Shown: positions 9,101 through 17,461 of the stretch, piece by piece
Layout: each line of letters opens with the position of its first letter
Position numbering within the stretch: position 1 is the first letter of the stretch
DNA from: JAUWCL01 sp964599375
GTDB lineage: Bacteria; Krumholzibacteriota; Krumholzibacteriia; Krumholzibacteriales; Krumholzibacteriaceae
Reading direction: 5' to 3'
Length of the DNA: 64,000 bases
Assembly: GCA_964599375.1 (NCBI GenBank)
Contig: CAZREW010000017.1
Location: 1-64,000, forward strand
Made by a program: the position numbers and the translations under genes
The notes under the pieces: model-generated
Databases searched by the model: none
Told to the model about the DNA's origin: nothing
What the model saw: only the letters and a program-made list of their open reading frames with translations

Positions 9101-11047
9101 TACAGGGCGGTCAGCGAGAGGGAGGCGTTCGAGGCGGCCTCGTCCGCGGGGGCGCTCGTGCGGCACGGAGTGCGGGCCGAGGCGGAGGCGTTCGCGCGGA
9201 GCAGCTATCTGAGCGACATGCTCCGGCCCGCCGGGGCGGATGAGGCGGAGGCGCACGAGTACGGGGATGCGCTCTTCACGATAGTCGATGCCGGCGGCGC
9301 GGTCATCCTCGATGACAGCCGATATCCGGTCGACCAGGACAATCTGCCGACGATAAGGCAGGAGTCGCTCTCGGAGCGCGTGACGATAACCTGGGACAGG
9401 CCGGGGCTCTACGCAGGGACGGTGATCCCTATCTCGCTGCCCGGCAGGCCCGGCGCGTACCTCTACTACCGCAGGAAACTCGACGACGATTTCATAGGAA
9501 GTACGGCGGCCGTGCTCGGCCGTAACCTCAACGTATACTACAAGGGCTCGCTGGCGGCCTCGAGCGAGCGCGAGCTCTTCGTGGGCGGGTTTCTGCCGAC
9601 CCTGCTCGCGCCGCGCACGTACGCCGACGTCGCGCTCGGGGGGAGCAGGACCGTGGTCACAAGCGAGTCGCTCGGTGACTACTCCTACCAGGTCTCGAGC
9701 ATCGCGATGCCCTCGCTTACAGGCGGGGAGAGCGCGGTCCTCTCGGTGCCGCACCTCTTCAGGACCGCCATCGTGCGCAGCGAGGTGCTCAGGACCTCGG
9801 CCGTGCTGCTCGGGCTGCTCGCCCTGATACTCTGCGTGGCGGTCACGCTCGGCGTCTTCCTCGCGGGGAAGATATTCAACCCGATAGCGGCGCTGCGCGT
9901 CGGGACAAAGAGGATCATAAGAGGCGATCTCGAGTTCAGGCTCGAATCGGGGGCAACAGACGAGATCGGCGAGCTGGTCGACTCGTTCAATTCGATGACG
10001 TCGTCGCTCGCCACGGCTAGGCGCGATCTGCTCGAGAGGCAGCGCTACCTCGCAGCGGTCCTCGACAACATGTCGACGGGCGTCATCTCGGCCGGGAGCG
10101 ACGGCACGATAATGACGATCAATCCCGCAGGCGAGAGGATACTCGGCATATCCGCCGGGGAACTCGTCGGGCGCAAGGCGGCCAGGGCGGGGGACGCCCA
10201 TCTGCGGGGCTTCTTCGACCTCTTCGCCCTCGAGACCGGCAAGACGATCGAGGGGGAGATCACGCTCGAGCAAGGCGACGAGCGCCGCACGCTGAAGACC
10301 GTCGTCGCGGGTCTCTCCGAGGGGGGAGAGAGGCTCGGCACAGTGATCGTCTTCGACGACCTCACCGAGCTGATACGCACGAAGAAACTCGCGGCGTGGA
10401 TAGAGATGGCGCGGCAGATAGCGCACGAGGTGAAGAACCCGCTCACTCCGATCAAGCTCTCGGCGCAGCTGATGCGCAGGGCGTACGACGCGGGGAGCGG
10501 CGAGTTCGGCGAGATATTCACGAGCGGGATAGAGACGGTCATCCAGCAGACTGAGATCCTCCGCCAGATAGCCTCCGAGTTCTCGAGCTTCGGCCGGGCC
10601 GTCGACCTCAGGCGCGAGACGGTCAGGCTCGACGAGTTCATCGGCAGCGTCATTGCGGGGTACCGCGGCGTAGAGGGTATAACGATCAGGTACGCGGGCG
10701 GCCCGGGCGCCGCCACGGCCGACCGGGAGGCGCTCAGAAGGATACTGGTCAACCTCGTTGAGAACGCCCTCGAGGCGATCTCGGGCGAGGGCGAGATCGT
10801 CGTCTCGCACGAGGTCGCCGGCGGCAGGGCAGTGATCAGCGTCACCGATACCGGGACGGGGCTCGCGGGGGATGCGGAGAAAAAACTCTTCGAGCCGTAC
10901 TTCTCGACCAAGACGAACGGCACCGGGCTCGGGCTCGCGATATGCCAGTCGCTGGCGAACGAGATGGACGGCGAGATAGTGCTCAGGAACAGGGAGGACG
11001 CCCGGGGGGTAAAAGCGGTTGTGACCCTCCCCGCGGCGAAGGATTAA
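6188..11047 (+). CDS. Giant NtrY-like membrane histidine kinase
   Basis: A 1619-aa sensor kinase. Two membrane helices (about 10-57) and a third (about 107-125) precede a first extracytoplasmic region (130-365). A polytopic block (about 367-655), a second sensor region (660-900), two more helices (905-970), and a third sensor-like region up to a helix near 1200-1222 follow. A HAMP domain (1223-1275) and a PAS domain (1290-1390) come next. The DHp motif is MARQIAHEVKNPLTPIKLSA with the phospho-accepting His at about 1413; the ATPase has NLVENALEA and GTGLGLAIC. The DHp wording is that of NtrY, which controls nitrogen or envelope responses through an NtrX-type sigma-54 activator; no such partner is adjacent. 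Typical NtrY is about 700 aa. GTG start. Confidence 0.85.
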   Translation: MDAKRENKIFLSVLWVFLVSALVFFFIYIAAGRIGLAPSVWFMFLLLDLGFIIFLFVPLPGRQKAGGRKAPRRQEWYPRDLGEIVEKRGDAVSEDPGMLRPGRAVGPVPLIPLLILLVVILLAAPFGSGEEAWDKRETGRLTSIYGEAAGMLAGLESKLGDVGAEAAELLGRWEITKSDDPARIEMIHAIDSLAASASAGLEPVSELGIQVFNAGGNRLAWGGRPRYDGRQDTRADATKLFIASARLFTVLVREIPLESGGRVVVDLPLEVNYRISNRFLRSTSLGEIVGARHGVDVEFSYWMGRHGSRTIEGEDEGDIPQAARTSDGAVRVTGLLRSADGQPLARLTVRGETYEAAAAGAAGRRATWAGLLLTLSVIVIARWIYNGWGKRRPGGESNLRAFARRVVLLVFFIGIIRYLLLRLEMPGGIFGIDLFDSALFADDAPGGLMRTAGDYLVSAAFLLALVFGIVKSFRTYYGGILEKQISRGAPFDALRMAVRAVLLAAVLAGAAYGSTLIVSRTVLNSNPRLIGLDAGFFSIPALTLHTALLFSVAAVFIAAIFLFRLLLSWGGGPKGEALLSSALGLAAVYFLVHPHWSALVAAAALIFLSARIFPLLRKEEVLSVVFASFFLVLICSVVIYGVGTKAYDEIRRGKIEELAGDINDPQENMFEMALQFGMEEIAADRTLVSKAMSHSQSAAFEIWAGSDLSGLGRPCVFDVYDAAGVRFSSFSVGIPFEIAGVFDDGGYPLEKTGVLSVERDSDFGKVYYFVGVAPIRHPSGRLAGRVEVKWPYHFENPSMLTSAGPAAPEILRNVERGSVTPRIDEPEKLLVARVEGGRVLESSDPMLRTGTPLAGKPGEWFVYGSAEGKYYCVYIPGDGPSQYIVGYLSPGLNGSVLMWATVISVDIMITIASLALLLLVRKLPFFGSVTPDVSLRGGLGFRRKLLLSFTVVSMIPVLLMGVFSSRYIRYRYRAVSEREAFEAASSAGALVRHGVRAEAEAFARSSYLSDMLRPAGADEAEAHEYGDALFTIVDAGGAVILDDSRYPVDQDNLPTIRQESLSERVTITWDRPGLYAGTVIPISLPGRPGAYLYYRRKLDDDFIGSTAAVLGRNLNVYYKGSLAASSERELFVGGFLPTLLAPRTYADVALGGSRTVVTSESLGDYSYQVSSIAMPSLTGGESAVLSVPHLFRTAIVRSEVLRTSAVLLGLLALILCVAVTLGVFLAGKIFNPIAALRVGTKRIIRGDLEFRLESGATDEIGELVDSFNSMTSSLATARRDLLERQRYLAAVLDNMSTGVISAGSDGTIMTINPAGERILGISAGELVGRKAARAGDAHLRGFFDLFALETGKTIEGEITLEQGDERRTLKTVVAGLSEGGERLGTVIVFDDLTELIRTKKLAAWIEMARQIAHEVKNPLTPIKLSAQLMRRAYDAGSGEFGEIFTSGIETVIQQTEILRQIASEFSSFGRAVDLRRETVRLDEFIGSVIAGYRGVEGITIRYAGGPGAATADREALRRILVNLVENALEAISGEGEIVVSHEVAGGRAVISVTDTGTGLAGDAEKKLFEPYFSTKTNGTGLGLAICQSLANEMDGEIVLRNREDARGVKAVVTLPAAKD

Positions 11048-11100
11048 AAGGGATGATATAGACTGTATGTCCCTGTCATATTCCCCTATGGGTGAGAGAT

Positions 11101-11571
11101 ATGCTTAAACGTTTCTGTATGGCGTCATGTGTCGTTCCGTTATTGTCGGTGGCGTTCTGTGGAGAGTGCGCGGCCGGGGAGGACAAGTTGGCCGAAAGGC
11201 TAAAGGGGCCGCTTGTGATTACTGGCGCCCTGATCACCGGGGTGAATATCGCTATGACGGCGCACAACATTTCCGGGTTGCGCGCGGACACGCCGGGCAA
11301 GCTCGGAGGCGTAGGAGGGATGCTGCTCGGGTCGTACGGCGCCCTGTTCGGAGCCGCCTGCTTCTTCGTCCAGGAGCCGGTGTTTTTCATCACCGGCCTG
11401 GGGTGCACGGCGGCCGGCGTGGTCACCGCGTATTACGGGGTGAAGACCCTGAAGGCCGTTCAGCGGAAATTTATCGAGGAGGAGGAGCGGGGTGTCGCCT
11501 TCAGCCCTGTCCTGATCGACGACGGGTCTGGAAGGCTCGAGCCGGGAGTGCAGGTCAGCTGGAGGTTCTGA
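11101..11571 (+). CDS. Hypothetical exported/membrane protein
   Basis: A 156-aa protein starting MLKRFCMASCVVPLLSVAFC with a signal-peptide-like segment. Two Gly/Ala-rich hydrophobic stretches follow (about residues 40-55 and 75-120), then a charged segment (QRKFIEEEERG) and a C-terminal end in VQVSWRF. The terminal Phe is compatible with an outer-membrane strand, but two central helices make an inner-membrane protein more likely. The ATG at 11101 is preferred over a GTG at 11092 because GGTGAGAG lies just before it. I do not recognise the family. It lies 53 bp after the giant kinase and may be part of the same unit. Confidence 0.6.
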   Translation: MLKRFCMASCVVPLLSVAFCGECAAGEDKLAERLKGPLVITGALITGVNIAMTAHNISGLRADTPGKLGGVGGMLLGSYGALFGAACFFVQEPVFFITGLGCTAAGVVTAYYGVKTLKAVQRKFIEEEERGVAFSPVLIDDGSGRLEPGVQVSWRF

Positions 11572-11597
11572 GACAGGGAGCGTGAAAGGGCGGCATC

Positions 11598-12032
11598 GTG
11601 AAAAGGCTCGCGTGGATATTACTGGCTGTTCTGGCGGCGACTTCGTCGTGCGGAACGAGGTACGCTTACGATCCGGCCGAAGAGTTCGACGGGGCGATAG
11701 ACCAGGCCACGCGCAAGGAGATGCGGGAGATAACCGGGGAGTTCTGGTGCAACGGGTACGGGGATTATTTCGCGCCCTATGAATTTGAAGAGATATGGTG
11801 CACGTCCGGCGGAGGGCTCTGCCCGAGGTACGAGGCCGAGATCGACAGGCTGTTCGAAGAGGGGGTGCTCGACGGCGGGGACCCGTACGTCGAGGTCACG
11901 CTTTCAGGCTTCATCGGGGTCCCGATCGACTGGTACTATGAGCTCGACTGTGCGCGGGTGTTCTACGTCACGAGCATCGACAGGCTGGTTGTTAGAAACA
12001 AGGGTCCGGTGATCTACGGAAATGAGGAATAG
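11598..12032 (+). CDS. Hypothetical exported protein, possible lipoprotein
   Basis: A 144-aa product starting MKRLAWILLAVLAATSSCGT: a basic end, a hydrophobic core and a Cys at residue 18. The residues before the Cys (TSS) are a weak lipobox, so lipid attachment is possible but not certain. The mature part is acidic and Trp/Tyr/Cys-rich (EFWCNGYGDYF, EEIWCTSGGGLCPRYE) with four further Cys, suggesting disulfides outside the cytoplasm. The family is not recognised. The GTG start at 11598 is 26 bp after the previous gene, and its end overlaps the next gene by 11 nt, implying coupled translation. Confidence 0.6.
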   Translation: MKRLAWILLAVLAATSSCGTRYAYDPAEEFDGAIDQATRKEMREITGEFWCNGYGDYFAPYEFEEIWCTSGGGLCPRYEAEIDRLFEEGVLDGGDPYVEVTLSGFIGVPIDWYYELDCARVFYVTSIDRLVVRNKGPVIYGNEE

Positions 12033-12786
12033 ATCTATATATGGCCGGCGTTCTCGAGCGCGTGTGGGCGCGTTCGTGGCGGCCGCATTGTTACTGGCAG
12101 TGTGTGGCAGCGCCGGTGCCCAGGGACACAGACCTGATGGGATGGATACCCCCGCCGCGAAGCGCGGCGGGGCGGGCAGGGCGGCGTCCGACGAGTACCG
12201 GGTGACGGTCGCCCGGCTCAAGTACGGGGGCGGCGGGGACTGGTACTCGGATCCCTCGTCGCTGCCGAACTTCCTCTCGGAGTTCGAGAGGCGCACCGGG
12301 ATACCGACCGCGTCGATGGAGAAGGTCATAGAGCCGGGGGATCCGGCGCTCTCCTCGTTCCCGTTCCTCTACATGACCGGGCACGGGAACATCTCTTTTA
12401 CCGGCACCGAGCTCGAGCGGCTCCGCGCGCACCTTCTCGGGGGCGGGTTCCTCTACGCGGACGACAATTACGGGATGGACAAGTCGTTCCGCAAGGCCGT
12501 CACCGAGCTCTTCCCCGAGCGCGAGCTCGTGGACGTGCCGTTCAGCCATCCGATATACAGCTGCTTCTACCGGCTCGACGGGCCGCCGAAGATACACGAG
12601 CACGACGGCAAGCCTCCCGAGGGGCTGGGGATCTTCGACGGGGACAGGCTGATGCTCTTCTACACCTACGAGAGCGACGTCGGCGACGGGCTCGAGGACC
12701 CCGACGTGCACGGCGATCCTCCAGACAAGAGAGAGGCCGCGATGCGCATGGCGGTCAACGTCTTCTATTACGCTATGACGAGGTGA
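12022..12786 (+). CDS. DUF4159 domain exported protein
   Basis: A 254-aa protein with a signal peptide (RARVGAFVAAALLLAVCGSAGAQ) and a DUF4159 domain from about residue 60: YRVTVARLKYGGGGDWY, FPFLYMTGHGNISFT, LLGGGFLYADDNYGMDKSFR and VPFSHPIYSCFY. DUF4159 adopts a GATase/ThuA-like fold. In many genomes it lies near MoxR/BatA/DUF4175-type genes, which act in envelope assembly by an unknown mechanism. Here a DUF4175-like gene follows two genes on, separated by a Fic gene. ATG start at 12022, overlapping the upstream gene. Confidence 0.8.
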   Translation: MRNRSIYGRRSRARVGAFVAAALLLAVCGSAGAQGHRPDGMDTPAAKRGGAGRAASDEYRVTVARLKYGGGGDWYSDPSSLPNFLSEFERRTGIPTASMEKVIEPGDPALSSFPFLYMTGHGNISFTGTELERLRAHLLGGGFLYADDNYGMDKSFRKAVTELFPERELVDVPFSHPIYSCFYRLDGPPKIHEHDGKPPEGLGIFDGDRLMLFYTYESDVGDGLEDPDVHGDPPDKREAAMRMAVNVFYYAMTR

Positions 12787-12886
12787 CCTCATCAGGGGCG
12801 CCGGGGATGATTCCAGCTGAAGAGATCTCTGGCTGTCATCCGGCATGGACATTGCGAGGGACAAAATGATGGACATGCATAGGCAC

Positions 12887-12915
12887 TTGACATGTATTTA
12901 TTGTTGTGTTAATAT
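12887..12915 (+). promoter_or_regulatory. Promoter for the Fic gene
   Basis: Perfect TTGACA at 12887-12892, then 17 bp, then TAATAT at 12910-12915 (4 of 6 matches). It lies in the AT-rich gap 12787-12977 that separates the DUF4159 gene from the Fic gene. Predicted start near 12922 gives a leader of about 55 nt. This gives the Fic gene its own promoter inside an otherwise compact gene run. Confidence 0.55.
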
Positions 12916-12977
12916 CATCTGTGTGGCGACTAATACGTTATAATATAATCAGATAAATTCAATAATGGCGGTCATGT

Positions 12978-14138
12978 ATGCGGACATATGAGCGGACACA
13001 TCCCTGGATAACTTATACTCTCGATTTGAACAATGCCCGGTATATCCATTGGCTTATGCTGGGTGAAGCCCAGTCAAAATGCAAACATTTTGAGCGGGTG
13101 CCCCTTCTCCCCGCTGCAGCGGAGCGTCTGTACAGCGTCTTTCTCGCGAAGGGAGTGCTGGCGACAACAGCGATCGAAGGAAATACTCTTACTGAGGATG
13201 AGGTCATGAGGCACCTGGAAGGCAGGCTCGAGCTCCCCCCTTCCAAGGACTACCTGCTTCAGGAGATCGACAATATCATCGAAGCCTGCGGGGAGATCGG
13301 CGACCATGTACTGAAGGCTGAAGTCGCTGACATCTCCATCGAGACGGTCAAGCGATACAACAGCCTAGTCCTGAAGGACCTGCCGCTGGCTGAACATGTC
13401 GTCCCGGGCGAGATCCGTGATTATGTCGTAGGCGTGGGGCCCTACAAGGGTGCGCCTCCTGACGATTGTGAATACCTTCTCTCCGAGATGTGCGCCTGGA
13501 TCAACCGGAGACTGGATGCCCCCGCCGAATACGGGATGGCGTTCGGGATACTGAAAGCCATCCTGGCCCATCTGTATCTTGCCTGGATACATCCTTTCGG
13601 GGATGGAAACGGCAGGACCGCGCGGCTTGTCGAGTTCCATCTGCTCCTGTCCGCGGGAGTCCCCGCCACGGCGGCACATCTCCTGAGCAGTCATTATAAC
13701 CAGACCAGGACTGAGTACTACAGACAACTCGGCCTGAGCCATAAGGCAGAAAACAATGTCTTCCTGTTCCTGGAGTACGCTCTCAGAGGATTCATCGACG
13801 GGCTCAAAGAACAAATCGACATCATAAAGGACCAGCAGATGACGGTTCACTGGATAAACCATGTGCACACGGTGTTTAAAGACAGAGACAGCACGGCTGA
13901 TCTTAGAAGGAGAAGGCTGGTGATCGACCTGTCCCAGATAGAGGAGCCCGTGCCCGTGTCCAGCATAAGGCACATTTCGCCGAGGATCGCTGAAGCATAC
14001 GCGTCAAAGACGGAAAAAACGGTGAGGCGCGATCTGAACGCACTCGAATCGATGAACCTGATCGTCAAGTCCCGTGACGGAGTCAAGGCGCACAAGGAAG
14101 TCATGCTCGCATTTCTTTCGCCGGCTAGGAAAGGCTGA
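12978..14138 (+). CDS. Fic family protein (probable AMP transferase) with winged-helix tail
   Basis: The 386-aa product has the full Fic motif HPFGDGNGRTAR with the catalytic His at about residue 205. Fic enzymes transfer AMP or other phosphate-containing groups to Ser/Thr/Tyr of target proteins. An N-terminal TTAIEGN (residues 63-69) fits the inhibitory helix pattern (S/T)xxxE(G/N), so it is a class II, self-inhibited Fic protein. Residues about 300-386 look like a winged helix (ISPRIAEAYASKTEKTVRRDLNALESMNLI), common in Fic proteins that sense or bind DNA. Base composition is less GC-rich than the neighbours and it has its own promoter, both hinting at later acquisition. No antitoxin gene is adjacent. 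Confidence 0.88.
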   Translation: MRTYERTHPWITYTLDLNNARYIHWLMLGEAQSKCKHFERVPLLPAAAERLYSVFLAKGVLATTAIEGNTLTEDEVMRHLEGRLELPPSKDYLLQEIDNIIEACGEIGDHVLKAEVADISIETVKRYNSLVLKDLPLAEHVVPGEIRDYVVGVGPYKGAPPDDCEYLLSEMCAWINRRLDAPAEYGMAFGILKAILAHLYLAWIHPFGDGNGRTARLVEFHLLLSAGVPATAAHLLSSHYNQTRTEYYRQLGLSHKAENNVFLFLEYALRGFIDGLKEQIDIIKDQQMTVHWINHVHTVFKDRDSTADLRRRRLVIDLSQIEEPVPVSSIRHISPRIAEAYASKTEKTVRRDLNALESMNLIVKSRDGVKAHKEVMLAFLSPARKG

Positions 14139-14143
14139 TAAGG

Positions 14144-17100
14144 ATGGCGGGATCACATCACAGTGATTTCAACAGGCGGATCGAAGCGCTGGGCGCGCGG
14201 CGCAGGCGCGCCGCGCTCGCGGGAGTGTTTTCGACCCTGCTCCTGCCGGCCGTAGCGGCCTGGATAGCGCTCTGCCTTCTGTCGCTCGCGGCGCTCGGCG
14301 GGCGGTACTTCCCGCTTGTCGCGTTCGTCGTATTCTGGTCGATCGTCGGGATTGCGGCCGTCGCGGCGGCTCTTCGGGTGCCGGCAGCCTTCGGGGGCGC
14401 GGCCAGGGCCGCGGCAGAGCTCGGCGCGAGCTCGGGTCGCGGGAGCCTTTTCGTCTCGGCGCTCGAGTTCGCCCGCGGTGGAGAGCGGCTCGCCGCGTAC
14501 TCGCAGTACCTGGTCGCGGAGACCGTGCGGCGCGCCGGCGAGGAGCTCGGGTCGGTCGACGCCGCGCCGGTGATGGTGTCGGCCGGCAGGCCGGGAGCGA
14601 CGGCGGCGGCATTTCTGCTCGGGCTGGTGGCGCTTCTTCTCGCCGTTGTCGACCCTGGCGGATCCCTCTCTGTCGGCTCGTTCATCTCCGACCCTCTTTA
14701 CTCCTTCCGCGGCGAGCCGGTGAACGGGCTCGCGGTGCCGGGGCGCGATATCGCGGCGATCTCCGGCGAGGACGTGACGGTCGCGGCGGTGAGGCTCGGC
14801 TCGCGGCGTGATCCGGTCAGCATCGAGTGGAGCACGGTGCCGGGAATCTGGAGGACAGGGAAGGCTGAGGCCGGGAGCGCCGGCGAGGGGGAGGCGTCGC
14901 TCGAGACCTTCGAGCACACCTTCACCGAGCTGCGCGAGGACGTCACATTCAGGTTCGAGGCCGGCGGCGAGAGGACGGCTGAGGCGAGGATAGTGGTCGA
15001 GAGAAGGCCGGTGATCAACCGCGTCTCGGCGAGGCTCGACCATCCGGTCTATACCGGGGTGCCGGCTGATACGATAGAGACACTTACGGGGAGCGTCGCC
15101 GCCCCGGTCGGCACGAAGGTGACGCTCGCCGGCGAGACGAGCAGGCCCGTCGCAGCGGGAAGCATAAGGATGGCGTCGGGGGGTGATTCGGAGCTGGCCC
15201 CGTCGGCGCAGGGGTTCACGGGTAGCTTCACCGTCAGCGCAAAGGACACGGTGTACATCACCGTGACCGGCGAAAACGGGCTCGAATGCGAGGTGCCGTT
15301 CCGCGTGCCGGTCGTCCCGGTCCCGGACAGGCCGCCGGTCGTCGAGATACTGGCCCCCGGCGACGGCGACCTGCTGCCGCGCTCGCAGAGGGTCAGGCTC
15401 GTCCTTCGGGCCTGGGACGACTACGGGCTCACGGCGATAACGCTCTTCTACATGCTCGAGAGGCGAGGCGGGAACTGGCGCGAAGTGGCGCTCTACCCCG
15501 AAGGGCATCCGTGGCCCGCGAGGATAGAGGGGCCGTACGACTGGTCGCTAGAGGACGAGCGGATAATGCCGGGCGACAGGGTCCTCTATTATCTCGAAGT
15601 GCGCGACAATAACGCGGTGACCGGGCCCTCTTCGTCGCGCACCGAGACGAGGACGCTGCGCGTCCCGTCCCTTTCCGAGCTGTACGCCGACTCGCGCGAG
15701 CGCGAGGATGCGCAGAAGAAGGAGATGGACGACATCCTCGAGGAAGGGCGCGATATAAAGGAGCGGATCACCGAGCTCTCCGAGGAGATACGCGCCGAGG
15801 GCGAGATGGACTGGAGCCGCCGCAGCGAGGCGGGCGAGCTGCTCGAGCAGCAGAAGAGGCTGCAGGAGAAATTGAAAGATGCGGCAGGAAGGCTCGACGA
15901 GACGCTCGAGTCGCTCGAGGCGAACCGGATGACATCGGCCGAGGTCGGCGAGAAGCTCGAGCAGATACAGTCGCTGATACAGAATATAGAGAGTGAGGAG
16001 CTGCGTGATGCGATCGAGAAGCTCCGCTCGATGATGGAGGAGGCCGACCCCGACCAGGTCGCCTCCGCGATGCAGGACATAGAGATGACGGCCGAGAAGC
16101 TGATGGAGAGCCTCGACCGGACGATAGAGCTGCTTCAGCGCCTTCTCGACGAGCAGAAGGTCGAGGAGATGATGCGCAGGATGGAGGAGATGCTCGCCGA
16201 GCAGCGCGAGCTGCGCGATTCGACGCTCGCCGGCGGCGGCGAGAAGACGGCCGACGACCAGGACCGTCTCGGGGACGAGTACGGGGAGTTCGAGAAGGAC
16301 CTCGGGGAGTTCTCGGAGCAGACGAAGAGCCAGCAGGCATCCGACCTCGAGCAGATGGCCGAGCAGGCCTCCTCTTCCGGGGTCGATTCGCTGATGAAGT
16401 CGGCGGCCGGGGATATCCGAGAGGGCCAGATGGAAGGCGCGGCGAGCTGCCAGTCCAGCGCCATCTCTAAGATGATCTCTCTCTACACGAAGCTCGGGAA
16501 ATGCCAGATGTCGATGTCGTCGATGATGGACGAACAGGTCAACGAGGAGGTAGAACGCGCCGTCGTCGACCTGGTCGAGACCTCGAAGCTCCAGGAGGAT
16601 TACGCCGCCTCGCTCGCATCCTCGGGGGGCAGGCTGCCCGTCCGCGCGATGATCGGCGGTCAGCTCGAGATACGCGACGCGGTCTCGGCGATCACCGACC
16701 ACCTCTACGAAGTGGCGAGAATGAGCCTGCGGATATCGCAGGACGCCTTCATCGAGCTGGGGTTCGCGATCGCCTCGATGGACCAGGCGATGAGCGAGAT
16801 AGAGTCGCGCAAGACGGGCGACGCCGCGCGCACGGCCGCGCGCGTCCCCGAGAGGATCAACGTCGCAGCGATAAGGCTCCTCGAATCGACCTCGTCGAGC
16901 GGCTCGAGCGCCGGCGGCGGGGGGCAGGGGATGCAGAAGCTCTCCGGCGGCCAGAGCCGGATCGACAACGGGATGCGCGACCTGATCGGCGGCCAGGGAC
17001 AGGGATGGACGATGGAGCAGAGGGCTGCGATGGAGAGGATGGCGGCCGAGCAGCGCAGCATGAGCGAGCTCCTCGATCAGATACTCGAGGAGGGAAGCGG

Positions 17101-17461
17101 GTCGCAGCCGACGCTTGGCGACCTGAGCGATCTCGGCGGGGATATGGAGGAGATCGCCCGGCGACTCGAGAGGGGAGATCTCGACAGCGAGCTCCTCGAT
17201 CGGGAGGAACGGGTGCTGAGCAGGCTTCTCGAGTCTCAGAGATCGCTGAGCCGCCGCGACTACAGCCGACGCCGCAAGAGCCGCACCGGCGATGACCTGC
17301 GCGGCGTCGACCCGGGGGATCGCTATTACGCGCCCGACGACAGGGAGGTCCTGCTCGACCGCATAAGGCGGGCGATGAGAGAGAAGGGGCCGGCCGAGTA
17401 CGAGGAGCTCAACCGCCTCTACTTCAGAGCGCTTTCGGGGAAAGCGAGGGAGGTGAGATGA
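14144..17461 (+). CDS. DUF4175-like membrane protein with long coiled coil
   Basis: A 1105-aa protein. Two membrane helices (about residues 24-80) and a third (about 150-172) anchor it. Residues 175-500 are beta-rich and extracytoplasmic, ending in a repeat-like segment (PPVVEILAPGDGDLLPRSQRVRLVLRAWDDYG is the core of an Ig-like unit, at about 395-430). Residues about 505-800 are a highly charged coiled coil full of Glu, Lys, Arg, Gln and Met, and the tail is Gly/Gln/Met-rich. This matches DUF4175 family organisation. Function is unknown; the family co-occurs with DUF4159 genes. ATG at 14144, 5 bp after the Fic stop; its own ribosome site is weak. The TPR gene overlaps its stop by 4 nt. Confidence 0.7.
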   Translation: MAGSHHSDFNRRIEALGARRRRAALAGVFSTLLLPAVAAWIALCLLSLAALGGRYFPLVAFVVFWSIVGIAAVAAALRVPAAFGGAARAAAELGASSGRGSLFVSALEFARGGERLAAYSQYLVAETVRRAGEELGSVDAAPVMVSAGRPGATAAAFLLGLVALLLAVVDPGGSLSVGSFISDPLYSFRGEPVNGLAVPGRDIAAISGEDVTVAAVRLGSRRDPVSIEWSTVPGIWRTGKAEAGSAGEGEASLETFEHTFTELREDVTFRFEAGGERTAEARIVVERRPVINRVSARLDHPVYTGVPADTIETLTGSVAAPVGTKVTLAGETSRPVAAGSIRMASGGDSELAPSAQGFTGSFTVSAKDTVYITVTGENGLECEVPFRVPVVPVPDRPPVVEILAPGDGDLLPRSQRVRLVLRAWDDYGLTAITLFYMLERRGGNWREVALYPEGHPWPARIEGPYDWSLEDERIMPGDRVLYYLEVRDNNAVTGPSSSRTETRTLRVPSLSELYADSREREDAQKKEMDDILEEGRDIKERITELSEEIRAEGEMDWSRRSEAGELLEQQKRLQEKLKDAAGRLDETLESLEANRMTSAEVGEKLEQIQSLIQNIESEELRDAIEKLRSMMEEADPDQVASAMQDIEMTAEKLMESLDRTIELLQRLLDEQKVEEMMRRMEEMLAEQRELRDSTLAGGGEKTADDQDRLGDEYGEFEKDLGEFSEQTKSQQASDLEQMAEQASSSGVDSLMKSAAGDIREGQMEGAASCQSSAISKMISLYTKLGKCQMSMSSMMDEQVNEEVERAVVDLVETSKLQEDYAASLASSGGRLPVRAMIGGQLEIRDAVSAITDHLYEVARMSLRISQDAFIELGFAIASMDQAMSEIESRKTGDAARTAARVPERINVAAIRLLESTSSSGSSAGGGGQGMQKLSGGQSRIDNGMRDLIGGQGQGWTMEQRAAMERMAAEQRSMSELLDQILEEGSGSQPTLGDLSDLGGDMEEIARRLERGDLDSELLDREERVLSRLLESQRSLSRRDYSRRRKSRTGDDLRGVDPGDRYYAPDDREVLLDRIRRAMREKGPAEYEELNRLYFRALSGKAREVR

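Noticed and set aside
8270..10810. 846-aa open frame opposite the giant kinase
   Set aside because: Same shadow effect; no recognisable motif and no ribosome site.
14144..17461. SMC/ATPase-like protein from the coiled coil
   Set aside because: No Walker A or B motif, and N-terminal membrane helices place it in the envelope.
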